From the NCBI GenBank assembly GCA_024803745.1, contig JANJXV010000152.1:2221501-2285500 (forward strand): a DNA stretch of 64,000 bases, written 5' to 3'. A program made the translations under genes and the position numbers. This document shows, piece after piece, positions 34,254 to 44,204 of the stretch (within the stretch, counting starts at the first letter, position 1; each line of letters starts with the position of its first letter). The DNA comes from Megascapheus bottae (lineage: Eukaryota > Chordata > Mammalia > Rodentia > Geomyidae). The notes beneath the pieces are model-generated. The model had not been told where the DNA came from, did not search any database, and saw only the letters and a list, made by a program, of their open reading frames with translations.

Positions 34254-34476
34254 GCAGCAGCCTGGTGATGGTACCTCACACCTATAATCTTAGCTACTCA
34301 GGAGGCTAAGATCTGAGAATCAAAGTTTAAAGCCAGCCAAAGTACCCAGTTAACTGCCTGAAAAACCAGAAGTGGCACTGTGGCTCACAGATTAAAGCAC
34401 TAGCCTTGAGCTGAAGAGCTCAGGGACAGTGCCCAGGCCCAGAGTTCAAGCCCCACAATTGACAAAAATCAAACAA
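34254..34476 (+). mobile_element. SINE, B1-like + Geo, hosting the retrovirus
   Basis: GATGGTACCTCACACCTATA, AGGAGGCTAAGATCTGAGAA and CCTTGAGCTGAAGAGCTCAG define the dimer. Its A-rich tail (ACAAAAATCAAACAA) is where the retrovirus integrated. The tail continues after the provirus at 43550. Confidence 0.88.
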
Positions 34477-34482
34477 GCAAAC
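34477..34482. repeat. Target-site duplication, left (GCAAAC)
   Basis: GCAAAC directly precedes the LTR and is repeated exactly at 43544-43549. The 6-bp length fits a class II retroviral integrase. Confidence 0.93.
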
Positions 34483-34904
34483 TGCCGGGGCCAACCGGCA
34501 GCAAACCAGGGTTCGCAGATTGGGGTTCCCGAAATAGGGGGCAAGGACTAGGAAAAAATAGAAGAGAGACAAACAGATGGGGTTCAGGAGGGCTACAGCC
34601 CAAATCAGAAGCCACAGCTTAAGAAGCCTGTCGCCCAAGACCATAGCCCAGTTTATTTCCAGTTCTCAATCTTAAATACACATCTTTAAACTAGGGAACT
34701 GCCAGGGGCTACATTCCTACAAACAGTATCAAGTCTGAAATAGGTTGAATGAGAAGCTATCAAGTCCCAAACAGGTTAAATGAGAAGCTATTGACACAGC
34801 CCAAAATCATGATAAGAGCTTACTTCCTTGTGTACTCGATTGTGCGGGTCCAAGGTCACTGACCCCACAGTCACGGTCACTGACCCCACAGTCAGTCCCC
34901 AACA
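34483..34904 (-). repeat. 3' LTR of the provirus
   Basis: A 422-bp copy bounded by TG and CA. On the minus strand it carries a TATA-like TATTTAAG and a poly(A) signal (AATAAA, complement at 34652-34657). Two internal direct repeats lie in U3: a unit of about 21 bp around GACTGTGGGGTCAGTGACC, and a unit of about 31 bp starting AGCTTCTCATT. It is the same length as the 5' LTR. Confidence 0.95.
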
Positions 34905-34920
34905 TCTCCCCCGTCTTTAT
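34905..34920 (-). other. Polypurine tract
   Basis: On the minus strand AAAGACGGGGGAGA runs directly into the TG of the 3' LTR. That is the expected place and composition for the primer of plus-strand DNA synthesis. Confidence 0.85.
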
Positions 34921-37771
34921 TTTAAAAGAAACACAAGTGCAATTTTTTTTTACTCTTTTCTATACCCCTAATTTATCCTGTCACATCTTCCAAAAATGAC
35001 TTTGGTCCTTTGGTCTAACAGGGATTGATGGGCGGAGATTCAACTTCTGTGACTTCTTCAAGCTGACTCAGGGGTGTTGTCTCTGGGCTTGACGAGGGAC
35101 CTTAAGAAGCCTAGCCTGTTTTAACAAGGGGCTGCAAGGATTAGATATTAGGAACAATAATTTACTCCAAACTAGAGATCATATTTGACATTTAACAACT
35201 GCACAAACCATCTTTGGCTACAATAGTGTAGCTTACATAGCACCCATTTGCAAAGGCTTTTTCTTGATTGTCTGGGGAACTAAATTTCTGCAACCTTAAA
35301 CAATGCTTTAGTTGTCAGATCCACAAACTTTCCTGAATTTGTAGCTGGAGTCAAATCAAACTTTACTCAGTTAGAACTTTAAACTACCACTATCACAGAT
35401 GATTGACAAGTTCCTGTCCAGTTATGAGAGGCATGGGCATTAGTAAGGCATGCTTACAAACTATTCTATGACCTCCCGGCTCTGATTAATATTGAATGGC
35501 CAAGCACGAGTGACTCTAGGATCTGACACCATCTCTGCCATCCACGCAGAGGCTTTCTGCATCTGGATGCTTCGTTGTCCCAGTAGTGTCTCTCCACACA
35601 GGGATAAACATCCCATGGGCATTTCACTTGCTTGGTTGCTGGACTTGAACTCGGGGTCTGGGTACTGTCCCTCAGCTCTCCAGCTCAAGGCTAGCACTCT
35701 GCCACTTTGAGCTCCAAAGCAACTCTGCCTCAATTAGCACTCTGCTTCCAGATTAGACACCACAGTCTCACAGGGACTTTGCTTTGCCCGGGATTGGCTC
35801 AGAACTGCAGTTTTCAGATCAGTGAGTCCTACAAAAGGCCACGTTACTCCAATTAAAGCAACAAGGTGGTCAACACAGAAATAGTCTCTAAGCATGAGCT
35901 TACCTAGAACCTGGTAAAAGCCAAAGTTACATCTGAATAAGGATTGTTGTACTTCTCCATGGGCTAGCTGGAAGTTACTTTGGTAGTCCTGATTTTCCCT
36001 TTTTCCCTTTCTTAAAACATTTAAGACAACTTCACTTTCAAATATTATTCAGAAACCCATTTCTAATGTTCTTTAAAACGTTTACACTTTCTAACTTAAA
36101 CACTTAACATTTTAGGCTTCATTTGCATTTGAAAAACCTTTAAGGGCTCAAGGCACTCCCTTTTCTCCAGGTCTCCTTGGGCTCAAGGAACGCCCTTTGC
36201 CTTCAGGCCTCCTTTTAGAAGAGGCCTTTTTTTTTTCAGTTAAGATTGCTGCCTAGAACTCCCACAGTTTAAACCCAAATATGTTTTTCCTTAATGCAAG
36301 AACTACAAACATCATCAGTGCACCAAAAATCTAAGTCTAAACTTAGTTTCCTCCTTTTTCTAAGATACATCCAATTGCAATCCAGTAACATGAAACCAAA
36401 TCATACAGAGATAAACCCTTAAACATTCCTTTAAAATACTAATCACATTATCCACATTTTACCATTAGATTTCTAGTGTCAGTTTGCAAGAAAAGACAGA
36501 CAGACAAAGTTTCTGACGTTAATGAACAATTTTACATTTAAATCTCTAATACATGTCTCCAAACTTTAACTTAAGGTAATAAATCCGAAATTCCCTAATA
36601 CCTCTGTGCTAAACAGGATACAATGTTTACAATGTAAACAGCTATATGCCCTGCAATAAAATGCAGATTTCAGGATCTAGAAAAATATTTACCAGTTTTT
36701 CTTTAAGACAATGCAATAATCCTTTGAGACATAGTAAACATTCAAACCTAATATTTTTGTTGAAGTTTTAAGCTTAGATTTACCCAATTGTCTTTGTGTT
36801 TAAGTATAAATTTATCCATTGTTTTATACAGCATGCTGACAATTTAACCATGAACATGTTCACTCACTCATTCACACACATTCATACTCAAAGATCATAA
36901 AGCGCGCAAAATTAATATCGGCCGTTCAATTTCCGGAAGTTTGTGTCAAGAGAGTTATGCCAATTTTACTCTTACAGATGAGAACCAGGTTCAAAACAAA
37001 ACTTTTTGCAAGGCAACTTAGCTGGAATTTATTTTTCCAGGGCTTGTCACAACTGCAGACATGGGGGAGCGGCCATGCTAGGCCCAGAAATGTTCAAAAA
37101 AATAACAAGGATGTGTGCTTGAGTACGCACAGAAAAACCATACGGATCCATACTTAGAAATGGTACCAATTTTAAAAACAAAACTGGACAAGGAAAAATA
37201 TGTAACATGAACAAGACAGAGAAACGGAGACTTTTAAATAATCACACATTGACATATAACAAGAAAATTGGACTCAATCAGATACACTTAACACAAAAAA
37301 ACATGAGCTCAAATGAATGTTTTCACCAAACAGTCATTTTTAGATTTAGACATGTCTTGCTGGTGGGACTCTCAGGTATGCCTTGTTATTGACAAGAAAC
37401 TCAGAAGGGGAGGGGGGGTCAAGGCGTCCCTTGACCACCCAGGCCTCTGTTTTAGGCCCACAGTGCACCTTTTCAAACAAACAAACAAAAATAAAATAAA
37501 ATAAAATAAAATAAAACACAGACATACAGGGGGGTCGGCCGACTTCTACTTACCTCTGGAGGCCTTTGCTTTTCACCTGGGCATCTTTTACAAAAAAGGT
37601 TATTAAGAAGAGGGATGGTAAAGACAAAAGAATGTCACATATTAAATTGTGTAGAGTCAATGAATATGTTAAAAGGTCCCTACATAATAGTAAAAGGAGG
37701 AGAAACACAGCTCATATGAATGTGTGGAACAAGTGGATCAGTAGCAGTCCCGATTGACATGCACAAATAAC
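34921..37771 (-). other. Provirus region after pol; no env recognised
   Basis: About 2.85 kb lies between the end of integrase and the 3' LTR. On the coding strand the only frame of 60 codons or more lies near 35461-35733, overlaps a SINE piece and has no envelope features. No signal peptide, furin-like site or fusion/transmembrane pattern could be found by eye. A strong donor-like AGAG/GTAAGTA lies on the minus strand at about 37553. A (TAAAA)n microsatellite occupies 37488-37516 and a duplicated CTCAAGG-containing unit lies at about 36145-36215. It may be a decayed envelope gene or non-coding replacement sequence. Confidence 0.6.
35628..35718 (-). mobile_element. SINE fragment (Geo half) inside the provirus
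   Basis: GGACTTGAACTCGGGGTCTG, CTCCAGCTCAAGGCTAGCAC and CTCTGCCACTT are the complement of the Geo right half. It lies within the post-pol region. Confidence 0.7.
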
Positions 37772-38461
37772 TCAGGTCCTTCCCACGTCGCAGGATGCAC
37801 CACTGGAGGGTTGGGGGTGTAGGCCCAGTGAGTCGCTGCTTGGATGGCCACTGTCACTCTCCACGATCCGAACGCAGCGTTCAGGCAGCCAGCGGGCGTC
37901 ATTTTCTCCTTGTGAAAAAACACATACATGCCCTCGACCCCAGGTTAGAACAGGATCGGGTCCATGCCAAGCACCAGTTAGGGGATCCTTCCACTTTACT
38001 AAGGCAAAAGGACGCTGCGCTCTTTTTTCCCAGAATCGCTGAGCAGCAGATAAATTATTTGAATCCAAATTCAAAAAATTTAAAACAAATAAAGCATGAT
38101 TAAGTATATTCACAGGGGTAGCGGGATATGACTCTCCTTTCTGTATTTTAGCAATTTGATGTTTTAATAATCCATTAGCTCTCTCCACGATGCCTTGACC
38201 TTGAGGATTGTAAGGAATGCCTGTAATATGAGTGATATTATAGGAATGGCAGAAGGATTGAAATGCTCGGCTTGCATAGCCAGGGCCATTATCTGTTTTT
38301 ATTTGCGAGGGAATCCCCATCTCAGCAAAGCATCGAATGCAGTGAGAGATACAATGTTTAGTGGCTTCCCCAGCAAGGGGGGTGGCCAAGATAAAATTAG
38401 AATAAGTATCTACAGTAACATGAACATATTTTAATCGGCCAAATGATGGAACATGTGCCAA
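37772..38461 (-). pseudogene. Retroviral integrase, core and C-terminal part
   Basis: A 229-codon open frame holds the integrase catalytic core and C-terminal domain. Visible are the VDTYSNFILATPL block, the second catalytic aspartate in KTDNGPGYASRAFQ, and the glutamate helix in YNPQGQGIVERANGLLKHQ. The trp-rich RPFALVKWKDPLTGAWHGPD segment and RWLPERCVR follow. The zinc-binding N-terminal part lies in another frame (end of the 38431-39264 frame). At the junction near 38450-38465 the segment expected to carry the first catalytic aspartate is absent from both frames, so a small deletion there disables the enzyme. Confidence 0.9.
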
Positions 38462-39264
38462 ATGTGATTAGAAAGCAGTCCTCGTGGATTTATGCCTAAA
38501 TGGGGGGCTGGTGAAAAAGGGACACAGTTGGAGCAAGTCTTAACTATTTGACGTGCCGCTTCTCTAGATAATTTGAACTGTCGGCGCAAGGCTCGACTGT
38601 TTTGATGATGGATGGCATGTGACTGCTTAGCAAGTTCAACCTGAGTTAAGTAAACTCTGGTGGCGGAGTCAGTAACTGCATTGCCCTCACTTAAAGGGCC
38701 AGGAAGATTAGTGTGAGCTCGAACAAAGCCAAAAAAACAGGGGTGGTTGCGAGAACAAAGCAAAGTTTGTATTTGGCGAAATTGGGTCTGAATATTGGAG
38801 TTAGTAGTTCCAATAAAGGGAACAGTTTCTATGACTTGAAGAGCACGAATTACATATTGACTGTCTGAGTATAAGTTAAAGGGCTCGTCTTGTAACAGGA
38901 CGAGTGCTTGTAAAACAGCCTCTAATTCCACCTCTTGGGCGGAGGAAAAACCCGTAACCCAAGATTGAGTTTTCCCATTAATGGTCAAAGCAGCCTTTCC
39001 ATTAGAGGATCCATCTGTAAATACCAAAGCAGCAGAAGATAAAGGCGAGGCCTGTACTATGGAAGGAAATAGAAACGTATGACACGCAGCAAATTGGAGA
39101 AGTTTGTTAGACGGGTAGTGATGCAAAATTTTCCCCGTATAATTGGCCCAAGCAATGGCCCAAGATTCGCAATGGGCGAATAGCCAATCTTGTTGTTGTA
39201 GATTATATGGGACACAGATAAAATGAGGTTCCTGACCTAAATATTTACGGGAATCCATTGGCAC
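38431..39264 (-). pseudogene. Pol: RNase H and integrase zinc domain
   Basis: The 277-codon frame starts in the connection region, then shows RNase H with LVFTDGSSNGKAAL (first Asp), VELEAVLQAL (Glu) and NLYSDSQYV (second Asp). It ends in the integrase HHCC zinc finger (HAIHHQNSRALRRQFKLS, then IVKTCSNCVPF). It is out of frame with both RT (overlap near 39237-39264) and the integrase core, through single frameshifts. Confidence 0.9.
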
Positions 39265-40382
39265 ATATGTATCAAATTAGCTACCAATTCGTAGTAGGGG
39301 GTCAGCACTTTGCCGGGTGTTGATGGTAGATAAAGCCATAAAAGTGGGCCATCCTGCCACAATACAGCAGTTGGGGAGTGAGAAGTAGCTAAAATATAAA
39401 CTCCCCATGGTTTAGAATAGTCACAATAGGTCACTTGTTGCTGGGAAATTTCCTTTTCTACAATTTGGATGGCCCTCCTGGCGTCAGGATTTAATTCGCG
39501 CAAGAATGTAGGGTTGGTATCTCCTTTTAAGAGATCAAAAAGGGGTTTTAACTCTCCTGTGGAGAGCTTTAGATAAGGCCGAAGCCAATTTATATCTCCT
39601 AAGAATTGCTGAAAATCATGAAGAGTTCTTAAGTGTGAAGTTTTTAATTGTATTTTTTGGCTTTTAAAATAGTGTGGGCCTAATATATGGCCTAGATATG
39701 TAAAAGGGGGGTGTTCCTGAACCTTTTCAGCTGCTATTATAAGGCCAAAGAGGCTCAGATCTTGCTTTAGTTGTCCAAAGGCTTGTCGTACGACGATAGG
39801 GTCAGAACAAGCCAACAAGATGTCATCCATATAATGAACAATATAAACAGAAGAAAATTTTTCACGAGTGGAAGAAATGGCTCTAGCTACAAAACTTTGA
39901 CATAAAGTTGGGCTATTTGCCATGCCCTGTGGGAGCACAAGCCAGTGATATCGCTTCATGGGTTCTTTAAAATTAACAGAGGGGACGCTGAAGGCAAAGC
40001 GCTTACAGTCTTGAGGCGCCAGGGGTATAGTATAGAAACAATCCTTCAAATCTATAATAATCTTATAAGTATCCTTTGGGATTGCCATGGGTGAAGGCAA
40101 GCCAGGCTGTAGGGCCCCCATCAGTTCCATTGTCGCGTTAACCTTTCTCAAATCCTGTAACAGCCTCCATTTACCTGACTTTTTCTTTATAACAAAAATT
40201 GGAGAATTCCACGGACAGTTAGAAGGGGCCACATGTCCCAAGTCCAGCTGTTCCTGTACCAGCTGCTGAGCTGCAATGATCTTTTCTAGAGAAAGAGGCC
40301 ACTGTTCAACCCATACCGGTTGTTCAGAGAGCCAATTTATGGGATCAGCATGAGGGGGAGGGCAAACGACAGCTCCCGTCAA
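39237..40382 (-). pseudogene. Pol: reverse transcriptase
   Basis: A continuous 381-codon frame with the full RT palm: NSPIFVIKKKSGKWRLLQDL, IIIDLKDCFYTIPL (first catalytic Asp), LPQGMANSPTLCQ and HYMDDILLA (catalytic YMDD). The thumb and connection follow. In an active element this copies the RNA genome. The frame ends at a frameshift into the RNase H frame. This is the best preserved coding part of the provirus, but without an intact partner it is part of a broken pol. Confidence 0.93.
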
Positions 40383-40391
40383 GGGATACCC

Positions 40392-41168
40392 CTATCCTTG
40401 TCTCGTAGGGTGCGACTGGGGTTGGAGTGGCTCTAGCTCCCCCTGTGCTGCTCGGCCTAGTCCCCTAAAGGGGAGGAGGCCTTGATCAAGTAACTGCTTA
40501 GTGACCGCAGCACTAGGACTAAACATATACACTCCCATTTTTTCCATGATATCACGACCCCATAAATTAATTGGCAGATGATCCAGGACAAATGGCTGAA
40601 AATGACCAGAGTGCCCTTCCTCATCTCTCCAAACAAGGATCGCACTGCTCTGCTGTGGGTCAGTTGCTTGCCCAACCCCCTGTAGGGAAGTCATAGAGGT
40701 TGTCAGGGGCCATTGGGCTGGCCAATGTTTTTTAGATATCACAGACACATCTGCTCCAGTGTCTAATATTCCTTTAATGGGCTTTTCTTGTATAAATATA
40801 GTCATCTCAGGCCTCTCTTGTTTTATGCTTTGTACCCAATAGATATCAGAAGATCTAAATACTCTCTGTCCACATGGGGAATTAGCAGTCTCCCCGGGAG
40901 ATAAAGGCACAAGTATTAATTGTGCTAATTTTTGACCGGCTGGGATCGATACCACGTGTTTCGGGGCAGAGGCCATAACTTTGATTTCTCCAGTAAAATC
41001 CTGGTCAATTTTGCCAGGTGTAATCTGTATCCCTTTAAGGGCTGAGCTACTTCGCCCTAACAGCAATCCAGCCACTCCCGGGGGAAGGGGGCCGAAGACC
41101 CCCGTGGGGAGAGCTTGTGTCCCCATCTCTGGGGTCAATACTGAGCAGGTGGAGGAACAGAGGTCCAA
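40392..41168 (-). pseudogene. Pro: dUTPase-like segment and aspartic protease
   Basis: The 258-codon frame first shows dUTPase-family blocks (GLLLGRSSSALKGIQ, DQDFTGEIKVMAS, IPAGQKLAQLIL). It then has a retroviral aspartic protease with the active-site motif ILDTGADVSVI and the NLWGRDIMEKMG flap/C-terminal block, and ends in a G-patch-like GLLPFRGLGR. This arrangement is typical of betaretroviral pro, which is normally expressed by frameshifting from gag. It overlaps the end of the gag frame at 41047-41168. Confidence 0.9.
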
Positions 41169-42362
41169 TCCTGCACTTCCTGGGGTGGCACGGAGGAGGC
41201 CGGAGACTGATCTTGGGGGGTGTCAGAAGATGCACTTGTGGCCGAGAAGAGGGAGGGACTGCCCCATGGTTTTGCGGGGCCAGGGGCTGGCCCCTTCTCC
41301 AGTTTCCCAAATACGGGCGGCCATTGCGATTTGTTGCTGACTTGCAATCTTTAGCCCAGTGCTTCCCTTTACCACAGCGTGGACATGTGCCAGGTGATTT
41401 TTCTCTCTTTTGCCTGGCCTGGCGTGGGCATTGCGTCATCCAATGTCCTATTTGTCCACAAGAAAAGCAATGCCCTGGGGGTCTAGCATCCCGAGAATGC
41501 CGCTGACCTCTATGTTTTAGAGACTCACTAACAGTCTTTCCTTGAGGAGCGGCGGCTAAAGTAAGGCCTTGTACATGGGAGGGTCCAATATCAGCACACA
41601 GTGAAATAAAGTCCGTGATTCCTCCCTTATTCCTATGGGGTCTGATAGCCGCCTGACAGGCGGCGTTGGCATTTTCATAGGCTATGTGTCTAACTATACT
41701 CTCCCTTGCATTCTCATCTTGTACTAGGCAGTCTGCAGTCTCCATTAATCGAGACAAAAATTCTAGATAAGGTTCATTCGGTCCCTGTTTAACTTCTACT
41801 AGATTTTTTGTACGATTGGAATTGCGAAACTTTTTCCAAGCCTCTCTCGCCTGGCCTCCTTTGCATAACCCAATTGATCTTCGGTGTTTTTATAGTTTCC
41901 CTCTCCTAACAACTGATCAACAGTGTAAGGCAGGTTCTTAGACCTATTTGTTTCAATTTTAGCCCGACACTGTGCAGTGAACTCTGTCTCCCATAATAAG
42001 TACTCTCCTGCACTAAGGCATGCTCTGGCAAGCCGCTTCCAGTCATTTGGGCATGCAATACCAGCACATGCGGCCTCCAATATTACTTGAGTAAAAGGGG
42101 CAGTTGGCCCATATTGGGAGCAGGCATTTTTTAAATCCTGTAATAGTTTAACAGGAACAGGTTGATGGTATACTTGTTCATCATGATCAACTAAACTAGG
42201 GAAGCATCGAGGCCCTGAAATACCTTCCCTCTCTCTAGCAGCCTGAGTCAGGTTTAATTGTGATGCACTGTGCCTGGTTGTAGTGCCTGTTAAAAGGGCC
42301 CGAACAGGGACCCTGAAAATCTGGGACGAAGGTGAAGGACCCCTCCCTGTGGTGAGTAACAC
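41047..42362 (-). pseudogene. Gag: capsid and nucleocapsid
   Basis: The capsid part lies in a frame at 41799-42362 (MLLTTGRGPSPSSQIFRVPV onwards, with CPNDWKRLARACLSAGEYLLW). After a frameshift near 41800-41820, within or next to the major homology region, a second frame at 41047-41757 continues. It carries two CCHC zinc knuckles, CFSCGQIGHWMTQC and CPRCGKGKHWAKDC. The amino-terminal matrix part is not upstream in this orientation but on the opposite strand at 42404-42946. Confidence 0.9.
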
Positions 42363-43092
42363 ATCGTAGGACTATTAAGAGAGTATAGTCAGGAGTAAAA
42401 ATTATGGGTCAAGCTAATAGCCATGGGTTATTTCTACCGATCTTAACAGGCCTATTTGAAGCCCACGGAACGTGGGTGGAAAAGGGGGTGCTTCAGAGCT
42501 TCCTACAGTTTGTCGAGGAGGCATGCCCGAGGTTTATAGAGTAGGAATTCCAAAAAGCCTGGCAGCGGATAGGAAAAAGAATTCTAGATTATTATGATGT
42601 ATATGGCCCCGAAAAGACCCCAATAGAGGCTGCTACTGTATGGAATTTAGTAAGTGAATACATAGATCCTCTACATGAAAATGCTGAACTTAATCTTGAA
42701 TTAAGGGAACTTTATGAGTTAAAGGACCCTTCTGAAGAAGCTGAGGCTGAGCCATATGCCGCAGCCCAAGAGAGTCTAAGTGAGATCTTGAAAAGGGAAC
42801 AACAACCAGTAGATATTGAGTATCAGAATTCAGGTTTGAATACCAAGGAGGAAAGTTATGATGAGTCATTGGAGGGCCGGGTGGCTACGATAGAGAAGAA
42901 GTTAGAAGAAATGCTACATCTTCTATCGAAAATGGGGACAGAGTAGAGAGCCCCCCCAGAAGTAGGAAAGAAATATGACCCTCAGGCCACTATGGTGTCT
43001 GATTCTAAACCTTACCCCTCACACCCACCGCCTCCGGCTGCAGCCTTACGGCCTCAATCCCTTTCTCAACCTTTAGGCAAGCCTAAAGGCCC
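42340..43092 (+). other. Inverted leader-matrix-linker segment
   Basis: The segment contains, in plus orientation, a leader-like stretch with a donor-like GGTGAGTAAC (about 42350-42359), the matrix frame, and a proline-rich linker (HPPPPAAALRPQS, 43020-43070). Its right edge falls at or within an inverted repeat CCTTTAGGC-AA-GCCTAAAGG (43073-43092), about 10 bp from the primer site. Its left edge lies near 42340-42400, where minus-strand capsid begins. Edges are approximate. Confidence 0.75.
42404..42946 (+). pseudogene. Gag matrix domain, inverted inside the provirus
   Basis: On the PLUS strand a 180-codon frame starts MGQANSHGLFLPILTGLFEA and is interrupted once by TAG at 42542. It then continues EFQKAWQRIGKRILDYYDVY and ends after a coiled-coil-like EGRVATIEKKLEEMLHLLSK. 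A glycine after the initiator Met (myristoylation context), an alpha-helical hydrophobic start and the tryptophan/YY pattern fit a betaretroviral matrix domain. All other proviral genes, the LTRs and the primer site read on the minus strand, so this block is inverted. It lies beside the primer site where matrix should begin, but back to front. Confidence 0.85.
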
Positions 43093-43101
43093 TAGCAACA
43101 A

Positions 43102-43119
43102 GTCCCTGTTCAGGCGCCA
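43102..43119 (-). other. Primer binding site, tRNA-Lys type
   Basis: The minus strand reads TGGCGCCTGAACAGGGAC two bases after the 5' LTR. It matches the lysine-3 tRNA primer-site consensus at 17 of 18 positions as I recall it (T for C at position 8). Confidence 0.88.
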
Positions 43120-43121
43120 GA

Positions 43122-43543
43122 TGCCGGGGCCAACCGGCAGCAAACCAGGGTTCGCAGATTGGGATTCCTGAAATAGGGGGCAAGGACTAGGAAAAAATAG
43201 AAGAGAGACAAACAGATGGGGTTCAGGAGGGCTACAGCCCAAATCAGGAGCCACAGCGTAAGAAGCCTGACGCCCAAGACCATAGCCCAGTTTATTTCCA
43301 GTTCTCAATCTTAAATACACATCTTTAAACTAGGGAACTGCCAGGGGCTACATTCCTACAAACAGTATCAAGTCTGAAATAGGTTGAATGAGAAGCTATC
43401 AAGTCCCAAACAGGTTAAATGAGAAGCTATTGACACAGCCCCAAATCATGACAAGAGCTTACTTCCTTGTGTACTCCATTGTGCTGGTCCAAGGTCACTG
43501 ACCCCACAGTCACGGTCACTGACCCCACAGTCAGTCCCCAACA
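43122..43543 (-). repeat. 5' LTR of the provirus
   Basis: 422 bp bounded by TG and CA. Minus-strand TATA-like TATTTAAG lies at about 43310-43318 and AATAAA at 43291-43296 (complement). It contains the same U3 direct repeats as the 3' LTR. It would have been the proviral promoter. Confidence 0.95.
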
Positions 43544-43549
43544 GCAAAC
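43544..43549. repeat. Target-site duplication, right (GCAAAC)
   Basis: Exact partner of 34477-34482. The interrupted SINE tail (AAAACTCACAAAG) continues after it. Confidence 0.93.
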
Positions 43550-43754
43550 AAAACTCACAAAGAAGCCTGCAGACCACAGTGGTTCTGCTGAATCTCTTCT
43601 CTATGGGGATCAGGAAGCATTTCACTTTTTCGGTCTCTTCCCATCTCAACATTCATACTAAAATAAGACTGTGTTGAAAGTTTCAATTTATAAAAATGTT
43701 TTTCATGAAGCACCCCGAAATATTCATCGCTTATATCTCAATTGAAGATAGTTG

Positions 43755-43850
43755 ATTTGGGGCTGCATTGGTAGAGTGCTAGCCTTGAGCAGAAAAGGTC
43801 AGGGATAGAGCTGAAGCACTCAGTTGAAGACCCAGTGCCAACACACAAAA
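43755..43850 (+). mobile_element. SINE fragment (Geo half)
   Basis: GGTAGAGTGCTAGCCTTGAG and CACTCAGTTGAAGACCC mark a right half without its left monomer. Confidence 0.7.
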
Positions 43851-43950
43851 GAAATTATGCACTTTATACATATTTTCTAATTTCTTAATGAATTTTTCAG
43901 TCTGTATAAATATAGGGTACATTCATTGTTACTTAAGTAAGATTGCACTT

Positions 43951-44150
43951 TTTTTTCTTTTTGCCAGTCCTAGGGCTTGGACTCAGGGCCTAGACATTTT
44001 CATTGGACTCGCTTGCCCAAGGTGAGTGCTCTACCTCTTGAGACACAGCGCTACTTCTAGCTCTTTTCTGAGTATGCGGTACCGGTGAATAGAACCTAGG
44101 TCTTCATGCATTCTAGGTGAGCACTCTACCATTAGGCTACATTCCCAGGC
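43951..44150 (-). mobile_element. SINE, IDL-Geo type
   Basis: TTTTTGCCAGTCCTAGGGCT, CTCTACCTCTTGAGACACAG and CACTCTACCATTAGGCTACA define both halves in minus orientation. Confidence 0.88.
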
Positions 44151-44204
44151 AGTGAGATTCCTCTTACAGTCATTGTATGTTCACAGAGTTTGATCTCACA
44201 CACT

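Larger units (their letters stand above)
34483..43543 (-). mobile_element. Class II (betaretrovirus-like) endogenous provirus
   Basis: A 9.06-kb provirus read on the minus strand. In transcription order it has a 5' LTR (43122-43543), a lysine-tRNA primer site, an inverted leader/matrix block, gag capsid-nucleocapsid, a pro with dUTPase-like and aspartic protease parts, pol (RT, RNase H, integrase), a long non-coding stretch, a polypurine tract and a 3' LTR (34483-34904). The dUTPase-protease fusion, two CCHC knuckles, a G-patch-like LPFRGLGR, the lysine primer and the 6-bp target duplication together point to class II. Stops and frameshifts in gag, pol and integrase and the absence of env make it defective. 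The LTRs differ at roughly nine positions by eye (about 2%), implying a fairly recent insertion. Confidence 0.93.

Noticed and set aside
41117..41506. 129-codon plus-strand frame within the provirus, and others at 40981-41340 and 37795-38103
   Set aside because: They are antisense shadows of the gag, pro and integrase coding strand and have no independent support.
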